A stretch of DNA of 20,773 nucleotides from an uncultured Prevotella sp. GTDB taxonomy: Bacteria; Bacteroidota; Bacteroidia; Bacteroidales; Bacteroidaceae. A program made the position numbers and the translations under genes. Positions 14,422 through 20,773 of this stretch are shown here, one piece after another. The stretch is from assembly GCA_902495455.1 (NCBI GenBank), contig CABUXJ010000037.1:1-20773 (forward strand). Reading direction: 5' to 3'. Each line of letters opens with the position of its first letter. Position 1 is the first letter of the stretch. The notes beneath the pieces were generated by a model that was given only the letters and a program-made list of their open reading frames with translations, was not told the DNA's origin and did not search any database.

Positions 14422-15924
14422 CTACTTAAACTTATTTATACAGTCAATATACGCCTCGACCGACGCCGTAACAATGTCGGTGTTTGCGCCGAAACCGTAG
14501 TAGACGCTGCCGTTGTATCCCACCTGCATGTGCACCTTTCCGACGTCGTCCGAGCCCTTGCTGATGGCCTGGATGGTAAACTCCTTGAGCGTCATCTGCT
14601 TCTGGATGATCTTCTTCAGCGCATTGATGGCCGCGTCGACGGGACCGTTGCCCGTTGACGCCTCCTCAAATTTCTGGCCGGAGATGTCCAGCCCGATGCT
14701 CGCGACGCTCTTCACGCCCATACCCGTCGTCACCTGGAGGAAGTCCAGTTTGACGGCGCGACTTGCGGCTGCGTCGGCTCCCGCGAGCATGAGTATATCG
14801 TCGTCGTTGACCTCCTTCTTGCGGTCGGCCAGCTTGAGAAACTGCTGATAAAGTTCGTCCACACGCTCCTCGTTGTCGATGTTGACGCCGAGCACGCCGA
14901 GACGATATTTCAACGCGGCACGTCCCGAACGGGCGGTGAGCACGATCGAGTTGTCGTCCAGTCCCACGTCCTTCGGGTCGATGATCTCGTATGTCGACAC
15001 ATTCTTCAACACGCCGTCCTGATGGATGCCGCTCGAGTGGGCGAAAGCGTTACGGCCCACGATAGCCTTGTTGGGCTGGACGGGCATGTTCATCAAACTC
15101 GACACCATGCGGCTCGTGGGATATATCTTGGTCGTGTTGATGTTGGTCTCGATGTCGATGTTCTTGTGACACTTGAGAATCATGGCCACCTCCTCGAGCG
15201 ACGTGTTTCCGGCCCGCTCGCCGATGCCGTTGATTGTCACTTCGACCTGACGCGCGCCGTTGAGCACACCGCTCAGCGTATTGGCCGTGGCCATGCCCAG
15301 GTCGTTGTGGCAGTGGGTGGATAGAATGGCGCGTCCGGCCGACAGTCCGTCGACGTGCTCCATGAGATACTTTATCTTCTCGCCATATTCCGCCGGCAGA
15401 CAGTAGCCGGTCGTATCTGGGATGTTTATCACCGTCGCTCCGGCCTTGACGACGGCCTCAACCACGCGGGCCAGATATTCGTTGTCGGTGCGTCCGGCGT
15501 CCTCGGCATAGAACTCGACGTCCTCCACATAGCGGCGGGCATACTTCACGGCGGCCACGGCGCGCTCGATGATTTCCTCGCGGTTGCTGTTGAACTTATA
15601 CTTGATGTGCGAATCACTCGTACCGATGCCCGTGTGTATGCGCTTGTGTTTTGCGTAGCGCAACGAGTCGGCGGCCACGTCGATGTCCTTCTCCACGGCG
15701 CGCGTCAGGGCACAGATGGTCGGCCACGTCACGGCTTTGGATATCTCTATCACCGAATTGAAGTCGCCGGGGCTCGAGATGGGAAATCCCGCCTCAATCA
15801 CATCGACGCCCAGTTGCTCGAGCTGGCGGGCCACCTGAATCTTCTCAACCGTGTTAAGCTGGCATCCCGGCACCTGCTCGCCGTCGCGCAGCGTTGTGTC
15901 AAAAATAAACAGTCTGTCGCTCAT
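14422..15924 (-). CDS. leuA: 2-isopropylmalate synthase
   Basis: Condenses acetyl-CoA and 3-methyl-2-oxobutanoate to 2-isopropylmalate, the first committed step of leucine synthesis. The ATG at 15924 gives 500 residues starting MSDRLFIFDTTLRDGEQVPG; an upstream extension to 16029 would run backwards through the attenuator hairpin and adds residues unlike the family. The catalytic barrel shows the arginine and metal site in TTLRDGEQ (10-17), HCHNDLG (204-210), NGIGERAGNTSLEEV (232-246) and HSSGIHQDG (296-304). Residues about 390-495 form the LeuA-dimer domain that binds leucine for feedback inhibition. First structural gene of the operon, preceded by a leader peptide and a terminator. Confidence 0.97.
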   Translation of the reverse strand: MSDRLFIFDTTLRDGEQVPGCQLNTVEKIQVARQLEQLGVDVIEAGFPISSPGDFNSVIEISKAVTWPTICALTRAVEKDIDVAADSLRYAKHKRIHTGIGTSDSHIKYKFNSNREEIIERAVAAVKYARRYVEDVEFYAEDAGRTDNEYLARVVEAVVKAGATVINIPDTTGYCLPAEYGEKIKYLMEHVDGLSAGRAILSTHCHNDLGMATANTLSGVLNGARQVEVTINGIGERAGNTSLEEVAMILKCHKNIDIETNINTTKIYPTSRMVSSLMNMPVQPNKAIVGRNAFAHSSGIHQDGVLKNVSTYEIIDPKDVGLDDNSIVLTARSGRAALKYRLGVLGVNIDNEERVDELYQQFLKLADRKKEVNDDDILMLAGADAAASRAVKLDFLQVTTGMGVKSVASIGLDISGQKFEEASTGNGPVDAAINALKKIIQKQMTLKEFTIQAISKGSDDVGKVHMQVGYNGSVYYGFGANTDIVTASVEAYIDCINKFK

Positions 15925-15987
15925 ATTTCTTAATTCACTTATAAATTTTTTCTTGTTCCGTTTCGGGCGAGACATCCGACCTTGACT

Positions 15988-16027
15988 AAAAAAAGAACCT
16001 TTCCCACAGTCGAAGTGAGAAAGGTTC
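15988..16027 (-). terminator. Attenuator hairpin of the leucine operon
   Basis: On the minus strand GAACCTTTCTCAC (16027-16015) pairs with GTGGGAAAGGTTC (16007-15995): 13 bp including one G-U, with a 7-nt loop, followed directly by seven U (15994-15988). This is a textbook intrinsic terminator placed 63 nt before leuA rather than after a gene. The leader segment GAAGTGA (16071-16065) is complementary to TCACTTC (16018-16012), which spans the top of the 5' arm and part of the loop, so it could act as an antiterminator. Confidence 0.85.
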
Positions 16028-16048
16028 AATATCTATTGTCACGCATAG

Positions 16049-16129
16049 CTACCGACACACATTTTCACTTCCGCCCACTCGCTGCAGTCGGATAATATTA
16101 ATAATGTGTAGCAGACTGATGTATGTCAT
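16049..16129 (-). CDS. Ile/Leu-rich leader peptide of the leucine operon
   Basis: A 26-codon ORF with ATG at 16129 and TAG at 16049, about 26 nt into the predicted transcript. It begins MTYISLLHIINIIRLQ. Ile occurs at 4, 9, 10, 12 and 13, Leu at 6, 7 and 15, and Val at 18 and 24, so 10 of 26 codons are branched-chain. The cluster is followed by the attenuator. A ribosome stalled for Ile-tRNA or Leu-tRNA would leave GAAGTGA (16071-16065) free to pair with the terminator; one that reaches the stop would cover it. No strong Shine-Dalgarno is seen, which is usual in this phylum. The peptide is probably a regulatory by-product with no function of its own. Confidence 0.75.
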   Translation of the reverse strand: MTYISLLHIINIIRLQRVGGSENVCR

Positions 16130-16160
16130 ATTCTCGTCGTATATTCGTTTTATTCGGCTG

Positions 16161-16192
16161 CAAAGTTAACCATTTATTGCCGAACAAACAAA
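16161..16192 (-). promoter_or_regulatory. Promoter of the leucine operon
   Basis: The minus strand reads TTTG at 16192-16189 (-33) and TAACTTTG at 16168-16161 (-7), spaced 20 nt. Start of transcription is expected near 16155, giving about 230 nt of leader before leuA that holds the leader peptide and attenuator. Confidence 0.65.
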
Positions 16193-16453
16193 TAAACCGT
16201 AAGTTTTTTAGCCAAAAATATTTCAAAAGCAAACAAAATAGCACTAAAACACGAGAAAAGTATCAGCAAAAGAACGTCGGAATACGCTTCATCCGGCGCT
16301 CTCGGGCAACAGCATGCCGTCGGTACCGGCGCGTCGGCGTGATGCAAGATTAAGCAAACGAAGTGAAGCCCAGGAAAAACTATGCAAAGAAGATATTGAC
16401 CTGTGATATAGGATTATGTCTCTGTGTTCAATTCATCAAGGCCTACCTATCAA
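16193..16453. other. Gene-free spacer upstream of the leucine operon promoter
   Basis: An AT-rich stretch (16193-16270) followed by a short GC-rich island (about 16285-16345) with weak self-complementarity (CATGCCG/CGGCGTG-like), then mixed sequence up to the sulP terminator. No gene, tRNA or further promoter was seen. A plus-strand open frame at 16123-16353 crosses the leuA promoter and leader and is rejected. Confidence 0.55.
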
Positions 16454-16515
16454 AAAGCGAATGAAGCCCACCACATGGACATCTGTTTTCCCCTGCGGTG
16501 TGCTTCATTCGCTTT
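16454..16515 (-). terminator. Terminator of the SulP gene
   Basis: AAAGCGAATGAAGC (16454-16467) pairs perfectly with GCTTCATTCGCTTT (16502-16515), with further CACC/GGTG pairing inside. On the minus strand the stem is preceded by A-rich sequence after the sulP stop (16534) and followed by TTTTTG. Confidence 0.8.
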
Positions 16516-16533
16516 CTGACACATCCTCTTTTT

Positions 16534-18213
16534 TTATTCCCCGACAATCTCCCGCGCCCGTTCCAGTGCCAGGTCGATGTGGTTGCAGATGTTTTCGCTG
16601 CCTATCAGTTCGTTGAAGCCGGAGCGTTTCAGGACGGCTTCGACCTTGGGATTAACACCCGAGAGAACAATCTGTATGCCCTCGTTGCGGCTCATTTCGC
16701 AGAGGTTGGAGAGGTTATGGATGCCCGTGGAGTCGACGAACGGAACCTTACGCATGCGGATGATGCGCACTTTCGGACGGTCGCCGAAAGCCGCCATTAC
16801 CTCCTCGAAGCGGTTGCCCGCGCCGAAGAAGTAGGGGCCGTTGATCTCGTAAACCTCCACACCCTCGGGAATGGTGAGATGCTCCAGATTGCCCGCTTCC
16901 ATGTCTGCCTCATCGTTGAGGTCAATCTCGTCGGAGATGACCTTGACGTCGGTGGTTTCCGACATACGCTTCATGAAGAGCAGACAGGCGATGATGAGGC
17001 CCACCTCGATGGCGATGGTGAGATCGAAGATGATGGTGAGGAAGAACGTGATGAGCAGCACGCTGACGTCGCTCTTCGGATTGCGCATCAGTGCGGCGAA
17101 CGAACGCCAGCCACTCATGCCGTAGGACACTACGACGAGCACGCCGGCCAAACAGGCCATCGGGATATACTGTGCCAGCGGCATGAGGAAGAGGAAGATG
17201 AGCAGCAGCACGGCGGCGTGGATTATGCCGGCCACGGGCGTGCGTCCGCCGTTGTTGATGTTGGTCATGGTGCGAGCGATGGCTCCCGTGGCGGGTATGC
17301 CGCCGAAGAGCGGCGACGCCAGATTGGCCAGACCCTGTGCGACAAGTTCTGTGTTGGAGTCATGATGGTCGCCCACGACACCGTCGGCCACCGTCGCCGA
17401 GAGCAGCGACTCAATGGCGCCGAGGATGGCAATCGTTATTGCCGGCGAGACGAGGCTCTTTATCGTATCCCACGTCATGGCGGGCATGTGGGCCTCGGGT
17501 AGCTCGTTGCTGATGGCAAAGCGGTCGCCGATGGTCTCCACCGTGGTCACACCGGCCATCTGCTTGAGCAGCAGCACGGCCACGGTCATCACGATGATGG
17601 CTATGAGCGAGCCGGGAATCTTCTTGCTGAACTTCGGCGTGACGGCTATCACGGCCACACTCAGTATGCCAACGGCAGCGCTCCACGGATCGACCGTGGC
17701 GAAGCAGCGGCCGTAGGCTATCCATTTTTCGATGAAGTCCGACGGCACTTCGTCCATTGTCAGGCCGAAGAGGTCCTTTATCTGGGTCGTGAAAATGGTC
17801 ACGGCGATACCGCTCGTGAAGCCCACGACTATCGGATAGGGAATATACTTGATGATTGTTCCCAACCGCAGGAGGCCGAACATGACGAGGAAGGCGCCGG
17901 CCATGAGCGTGGCGACGGTCAGTCCCTCGATGCCGTACTGCTGGATGATTCCGTAGATGATGATGATGAACGCTCCCGTGGGGCCGCCGATCTGTACGCG
18001 GCTACCTCCGAAGACGGAGACGATCAGTCCAGCGACGATGGCCGTGATGATGCCCTTCTCGGGTGTCACGCCCGAGGCGATGCCGAAAGCGATGGCCAGC
18101 GGCAGCGCCACGATGCCCACAATGATGCCGGCCATGAGGTCGGCCATAAAGGTTTTACGGTTGTAATTCTTCAAAGTTGAAATCAACTTCGGTTTAAATG
18201 TGAATGTTTTCAT
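16534..18213 (-). CDS. SulP-family anion transporter with STAS domain
   Basis: A 559-residue inner-membrane anion transporter (SLC26/SulP family), which moves sulfate, bicarbonate or dicarboxylates by proton or sodium symport or exchange. Residues about 22-415 hold the transmembrane core, opening with the family signature region around ALPLAIAFGIASGVTPEKG (36-54) and RVQIGGPTGAF (72-82), then AIESLLSATVADG (266-278) and the conserved ASPLFGGIPATGAIARTMTN (299-318). Residues about 450-555 form a cytoplasmic STAS domain with the nucleotide-loop motif DSTG (494-497). The gene has its own promoter and terminator and is not part of the leucine operon downstream. Substrate cannot be assigned from sequence; bicarbonate uptake is as plausible as sulfate. 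Confidence 0.93.
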   Translation of the reverse strand: MKTFTFKPKLISTLKNYNRKTFMADLMAGIIVGIVALPLAIAFGIASGVTPEKGIITAIVAGLIVSVFGGSRVQIGGPTGAFIIIIYGIIQQYGIEGLTVATLMAGAFLVMFGLLRLGTIIKYIPYPIVVGFTSGIAVTIFTTQIKDLFGLTMDEVPSDFIEKWIAYGRCFATVDPWSAAVGILSVAVIAVTPKFSKKIPGSLIAIIVMTVAVLLLKQMAGVTTVETIGDRFAISNELPEAHMPAMTWDTIKSLVSPAITIAILGAIESLLSATVADGVVGDHHDSNTELVAQGLANLASPLFGGIPATGAIARTMTNINNGGRTPVAGIIHAAVLLLIFLFLMPLAQYIPMACLAGVLVVVSYGMSGWRSFAALMRNPKSDVSVLLITFFLTIIFDLTIAIEVGLIIACLLFMKRMSETTDVKVISDEIDLNDEADMEAGNLEHLTIPEGVEVYEINGPYFFGAGNRFEEVMAAFGDRPKVRIIRMRKVPFVDSTGIHNLSNLCEMSRNEGIQIVLSGVNPKVEAVLKRSGFNELIGSENICNHIDLALERAREIVGE

Positions 18214-18251
18214 TTGACCGATAATAATTCGTTATTCTGAAAAATGAGCCG

Positions 18252-18283
18252 CAAAGGTACGTCAAATATTTCGTACAACAAAA
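18252..18283 (-). promoter_or_regulatory. Promoter of the SulP gene
   Basis: The minus strand reads TTTTG at 18283-18279 (-33) and TACCTTTG at 18259-18252 (-7), spaced 19 nt. The start of transcription near 18245 gives a leader of about 32 nt before the ATG at 18213. Confidence 0.65.
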
Positions 18284-18351
18284 CAAACTTTAATCTTTCT
18301 TCACGCTACCAGGCTTTACTTGAGCTACTTGAGCTAAATATTTGGGCTAAA

Positions 18352-18383
18352 TTGCGCATTTTTGATTTATTTGATTACCTTTG
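18352..18383 (+). promoter_or_regulatory. Rightward promoter feeding the 18890 gene or a structured RNA
   Basis: TTG at 18352-18354 (-33) and TACCTTTG at 18376-18383 (-7) are 21 nt apart. Transcription would start near 18390. The next recognisable coding sequence begins 500 nt later, so this drives either an unusually long leader or a separate RNA. No better-matching promoter was found between here and 18890. Confidence 0.55.
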
Positions 18384-18389
18384 CAAAAA

Positions 18390-18889
18390 CAATAATGGCC
18401 GGACGGCAGGTGTGGCTGACGCCACAAAACGGCATCCGGCAGAGTAGAAACAATTAGAAAAGGAGGTCAGAAAAACAGAAATCGAGAAACAGCGCAATGG
18501 TAAGTGCGGCTTGATGACGAGGCCGGAGTCATATACCGGGCCCGACAGCGACACCGCATCATGAAACGACTGACGCCCGCGGGACTGCCCGCAGCAACTC
18601 CCGGGCGACAAATCACAACGAGAAACAACAAGTAAACATCAACAAACCAAAGCGCGTGTTTCCATTCAGAACCTTTAGAACTAACATATTGATGTTGAGC
18701 TTTTAGCTCTTGTTCTCACCCATCGAATACCGCCAATATTTGTTACATGAGAGCAAGCTGACTGAGAGTTCACGCCGATAAGGCGTGGACTGTTTTGTGC
18801 TTGTCGTGTAACGAGGTCACTTGGCGGTAACCTGAATGGGTGACAGGCGACAGAATGGTGCACGTCTTTTTTATTAAACTATCATCCAA
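18390..18889 (+). other. Long gene-free leader region with hairpins and mini-ORFs
   Basis: Downstream of the rightward promoter. Contents in order: a stem GCCGGA (18398-18403)/TCCGGC (18435-18440) enclosing TGTGGC/GCCACA with loop TGAC; a purine-rich stretch with AGGAGGTC near 18461-18468; two mini-ORFs of 16 and 24 codons at 18514-18564 and 18561-18635 joined by an ATGA overlap; a GCGGG/CCCGC hairpin near 18580; and the long foldable segment at 18716-18843. None of the mini-ORFs resembles a known protein. Confidence 0.5.
18690..18872 (+). ncRNA. Candidate structured RNA or 5' leader element
   Basis: One long imperfect hairpin with nested helices: TCACCCAT/ATGGGTGA (18716-18723 with 18836-18843), TACCGCCAA/TTGGCGGTA (18728-18736 with 18821-18829), TGTTACATGA/TCGTGTAACG (18741-18750 with 18804-18813), CAAGC/GCTTG, and AGTTCACGCC/GGCGTGGACT capped by GATAA. 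Small hairpins precede it (GAGCT-TTT-AGCTC at 18697-18709) and a six-T run follows at 18867-18871 or so. The bulges on both sides argue for selected structure rather than a simple terminator. Identity is unknown; it could be a small RNA, a cis element of the secreted-protein gene 18 nt on, or a decayed palindromic repeat. Confidence 0.4.
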
Positions 18890-20167
18890 ATGAAAAAATC
18901 AACACTTTTGTTGGCCATGCTCATGGCCTCAACAGCCGTCAATGCGCAAGTCATCAACAGCGGCAAGGTTGTCAACACAGACGACTTAGGCTTCATCCCG
19001 AAAGAACTTTCGGCCGACGGCAAAGCCAAATTCATCATGCCTTATAGAGACATGAACACGATTGAACGTATCGACATCTACGATGACGAAATGAACAAGC
19101 TGAAGAGTCTGAGCCCGACGGCACCGACAGAGTGCGCCTACAAACTCATCAAAGAGAAACCGGAAATTATCCGATGCGTCAGTCGCTACGACGCAATGGA
19201 ATGGGAAGTACCGTCTTTGACCCTCGATGATGCCAAACAGTACATCGCAAACCAAGGATACAGTGTTGACTCAATGTCAGTAGTGAAAGACTCAACCTAT
19301 TTCTTCACTTTCGACAATCCCTCAAGCTTCTACTACAACGATTGGGAGTATGGCCGCAAATATCCGAGACGTTTCTGGGCTCTGACCACCAACGGACTAT
19401 ATCAGGTGTACAAGGATTACACACGCACGTTCGGTGGCAATTGGGTCGAAAGAAAAGAGTACAACGCCTACCGTCCCCAGTCAATCATAGAGTTGGGCAT
19501 CGGAAACTGCGAGAACAGTCTGTCCAGTGATGAGTTCGTACAGGCCACACAGACACTGTTCAACAACGACGAGGCTTACGAGTATATCTGCCCCATCCTC
19601 GAAACGCGTCAGGACGGAGAAGTGCGAAAAGAAGACCGTGACGGAGACGGTGAGATAGACCGATATGAAACATCTTACTCAGTCTTTGCAACCGGTTTCA
19701 AAGTCATTTCAGAGAGCGGAGCGACGCTGAGCACCGTCTCTTTCGGCAACAATCTGGTGAATCGCTCCTATGACTATACAAACCTGATTACCATCAACGA
19801 CAAACGATACCTGCAGTTTAGGGTATTTGAGTTTTCTAACGGCAGCTATGGGGCAAGTTATAACATTTTCTACAAAATAGACCGCAACGCCAGCAGCATC
19901 CGGCAGATGGGCGCGCCCATCAAGACCAAGGTCTATCCCACGGTGGCTGACCGCAACGAGACAATCACCGTCGAGGTGGGTGGCAACGCCGCTGACCGCG
20001 AGGTGTTCGTCCATAACGCCGCAGGCCAGACCGTGTTCCGTCAGACCGTTCCTGCGGGTCAGAACACAGTACAGATCAACGCCGCCATGCTGAGCCGCGG
20101 ACTTAACGTCGTTTCCGTCAAAAGCGGGAAAGGCGGCAGCGAAGCCTGCAAGGTGATAGTGAAGTGA
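18890..20167 (+). CDS. Secreted protein of unknown function with T9SS sorting domain
   Basis: A 425-residue exported protein. Residues 1-19 form a signal peptide cleaved before Gln20. The central part (about 25-340) has no family I recognise; it is rich in Tyr, Asp and Asn, with beta-like alternation, and contains DRDGDGEID (249-257), an EF-hand or dockerin-like acidic loop that may bind calcium. Residues about 342-425 form a type IX secretion C-terminal domain: KVYPTVADRNETITV opens it, NAAGQTVF is the typical hairpin, and the end KVIVK is characteristic. It would cross the outer membrane by T9SS and be anchored on the surface or released. No T9SS machinery gene is present here. Preceded by a long foldable leader. 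Confidence 0.8.
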   Translation: MKKSTLLLAMLMASTAVNAQVINSGKVVNTDDLGFIPKELSADGKAKFIMPYRDMNTIERIDIYDDEMNKLKSLSPTAPTECAYKLIKEKPEIIRCVSRYDAMEWEVPSLTLDDAKQYIANQGYSVDSMSVVKDSTYFFTFDNPSSFYYNDWEYGRKYPRRFWALTTNGLYQVYKDYTRTFGGNWVERKEYNAYRPQSIIELGIGNCENSLSSDEFVQATQTLFNNDEAYEYICPILETRQDGEVRKEDRDGDGEIDRYETSYSVFATGFKVISESGATLSTVSFGNNLVNRSYDYTNLITINDKRYLQFRVFEFSNGSYGASYNIFYKIDRNASSIRQMGAPIKTKVYPTVADRNETITVEVGGNAADREVFVHNAAGQTVFRQTVPAGQNTVQINAAMLSRGLNVVSVKSGKGGSEACKVIVK

Positions 20168-20207
20168 CAGCCGTCATGGAACCCCATCATACGTTCTTTA
20201 TTTAATC

Positions 20208-20251
20208 CAAACGCCGTGGCAATCGCCGATTGACGAATGTCGCGGCGTTTG
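20208..20251 (+). terminator. Possible weak terminator of the secreted-protein gene
   Basis: CAAACGCCG (20208-20216) pairs with CGGCGTTTG (20243-20251) around a 26-nt loop, 40 nt after the stop codon. The downstream sequence is ACATTTGTCCCC with no U-run, so termination would be inefficient; the call is tentative. Confidence 0.4.
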
Positions 20252-20773
20252 ACATTTGTCCCCCCAGAATGTAGTCAGGCTAAAGAAAACGCGTGGACTG
20301 ACATGTTTTGATTCCCTCACTGTTCGTTTCCGATAGAGACGGAGCCGTCGATATGACAAATTCGGAATTATTGGTGTCCGGTAAAACTGATTTCCATACC
20401 GCAGGTCTCAATCAGTGTAGGGACACAGACTTGTCTTTGTCCGTGAAACGTATAGATATACAACTGTTTCTGACGAAGATTCAGAAAATAGCGGACAAAA
20501 AGTGTTAAAAAAGGCCTTTAAACGCCTTCATTTTGTCATTCTTTTCCACGAAACCGTCCGACGGTCTCAAATATCGCAAAATAGCGCGTGCAAGTGTAAC
20601 CGACTGACAGCGAGGTTTTTAATCGGGAAACTTGCGAACTGTGCAACTTTTTGGAGCCGAAAAGCGGCTTTTTCGGGCCAAAAACGTTGCTTTTTCGCTG
20701 CCGTAAGGGCCCCGCGGGGTCGCAACGGCGTGCCCGTTGGAGTGCAACGGGGCGCTCGTTGCAGACCCGCGGC
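20252..20773. other. Gene-free right end with repeats
   Basis: No supported gene. An open frame at 20308-20508 encodes a low-plausibility peptide and crosses the repeat unit GTAGGGACACAGACTTGTC (20419 onward), which itself folds as GGACACAGAC/GTCTTTGTCC. The end of the window is occupied by the second copy of the GC-rich element. Confidence 0.6.
20577..20773. repeat. Second copy of the GC-rich element, cut by the window edge
   Basis: CAAAATAGCGCGTG (20577-20590) and TGTGCAACTTTTT (20640-20652) match the flank of the 8418-8614 copy in the reverse orientation. The left palindromic arm starts with CCGTAAGGGCCCCGCGGGGT at 20701 and is identical over 28 positions to the left arm at 8418-8445. The right arm is only begun at the edge (ACCCGCGGC), so the full length is unknown. 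Confidence 0.7.

Noticed and set aside
15925..16029. N-terminal extension of leuA to a start at 16029
   Set aside because: The extra 35 residues are encoded by the attenuator hairpin and do not resemble the LeuA family, while the ATG at 15924 begins the conserved domain directly.
16498..17502. 334-residue plus-strand open frame opposite the SulP gene
   Set aside because: Antisense to a clear SulP coding sequence; the translation is rich in His, Asp, Glu and Gly without any motif.
18390..18872. Leader region considered as RNase P RNA, tmRNA or SRP RNA
   Set aside because: The conserved cores of these RNAs (such as GAGGAAAGTCC for RNase P, a tRNA-like end for tmRNA, the GGAA tetraloop domain for SRP RNA) were not found.
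20308..20508. 66-residue open frame at the right end
   Set aside because: It crosses a repeat unit with no promoter or conserved feature; treated as accidental.

Overview
The window looks like chromosomal DNA of a Bacteroidota member, most likely order Bacteroidales and probably a Prevotella-like genus. Three things support this. Promoters repeatedly match the Bacteroidota pattern, with TAnnTTTG at -7 and a TTTG-type -33 about 19-21 nt upstream. Two secreted proteins end in type IX secretion (T9SS) C-terminal sorting domains. The order leuA-leuC-leuD-leuA2-leuB is, from memory, the one seen in Bacteroides. Species cannot be named from sequence alone. No rRNA, tRNA, CRISPR array, phage gene or transposase gene was seen.

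Layout. 1-1036: no gene; a promoter fires left out of the window, followed by inverted-repeat elements. 1037-2536 (+): secreted endonuclease I-family nuclease with a T9SS tail. 2619-4046 (-): mnmE, converging on the nuclease gene across a perfect 25-bp bidirectional terminator stem. 4226-5062 (-): OmpA-like lipoprotein. 5296-5583 (-): small unknown protein. 5751-8002 (-): operon of ABC ATPase, six-helix membrane protein and YtrA-type GntR repressor, with a GTGTAC-N10-GTACAC operator over the predicted transcription start. 8088-8954: no gene; several repeats, including a 72-bp-arm inverted repeat just behind the leucine operon. 8955-16192 (-): branched-chain amino acid operon. 16534-18213 (-): SulP anion transporter with STAS domain. 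18214-18889: no gene; two divergent promoters and a strongly foldable RNA region. 18890-20167 (+): second T9SS-secreted protein, function unknown. 20168-20773: no gene; repeats.

The leucine operon is the most interesting part. Between its promoter and leuA lies a 26-codon leader ORF with five Ile, three Leu and two Val codons, eight of them in the first 15 codons. A 13-bp hairpin with seven U follows, and a segment inside the leader ORF can pair with the hairpin's 5' arm as an antiterminator. These are the parts of ribosome-mediated transcription attenuation. Downstream are leuA, leuC, leuD, a second LeuA-like synthase (2-isopropylmalate or citramalate synthase), leuB, and a signal-peptide TPR protein whose start overlaps the leuB stop (TAATG). 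If the second synthase makes citramalate, the same LeuCD and LeuB would also supply 2-oxobutyrate for isoleucine, which would fit the Ile-biased leader. A palindromic repeat of about 145 bp sits between leuA and leuC.
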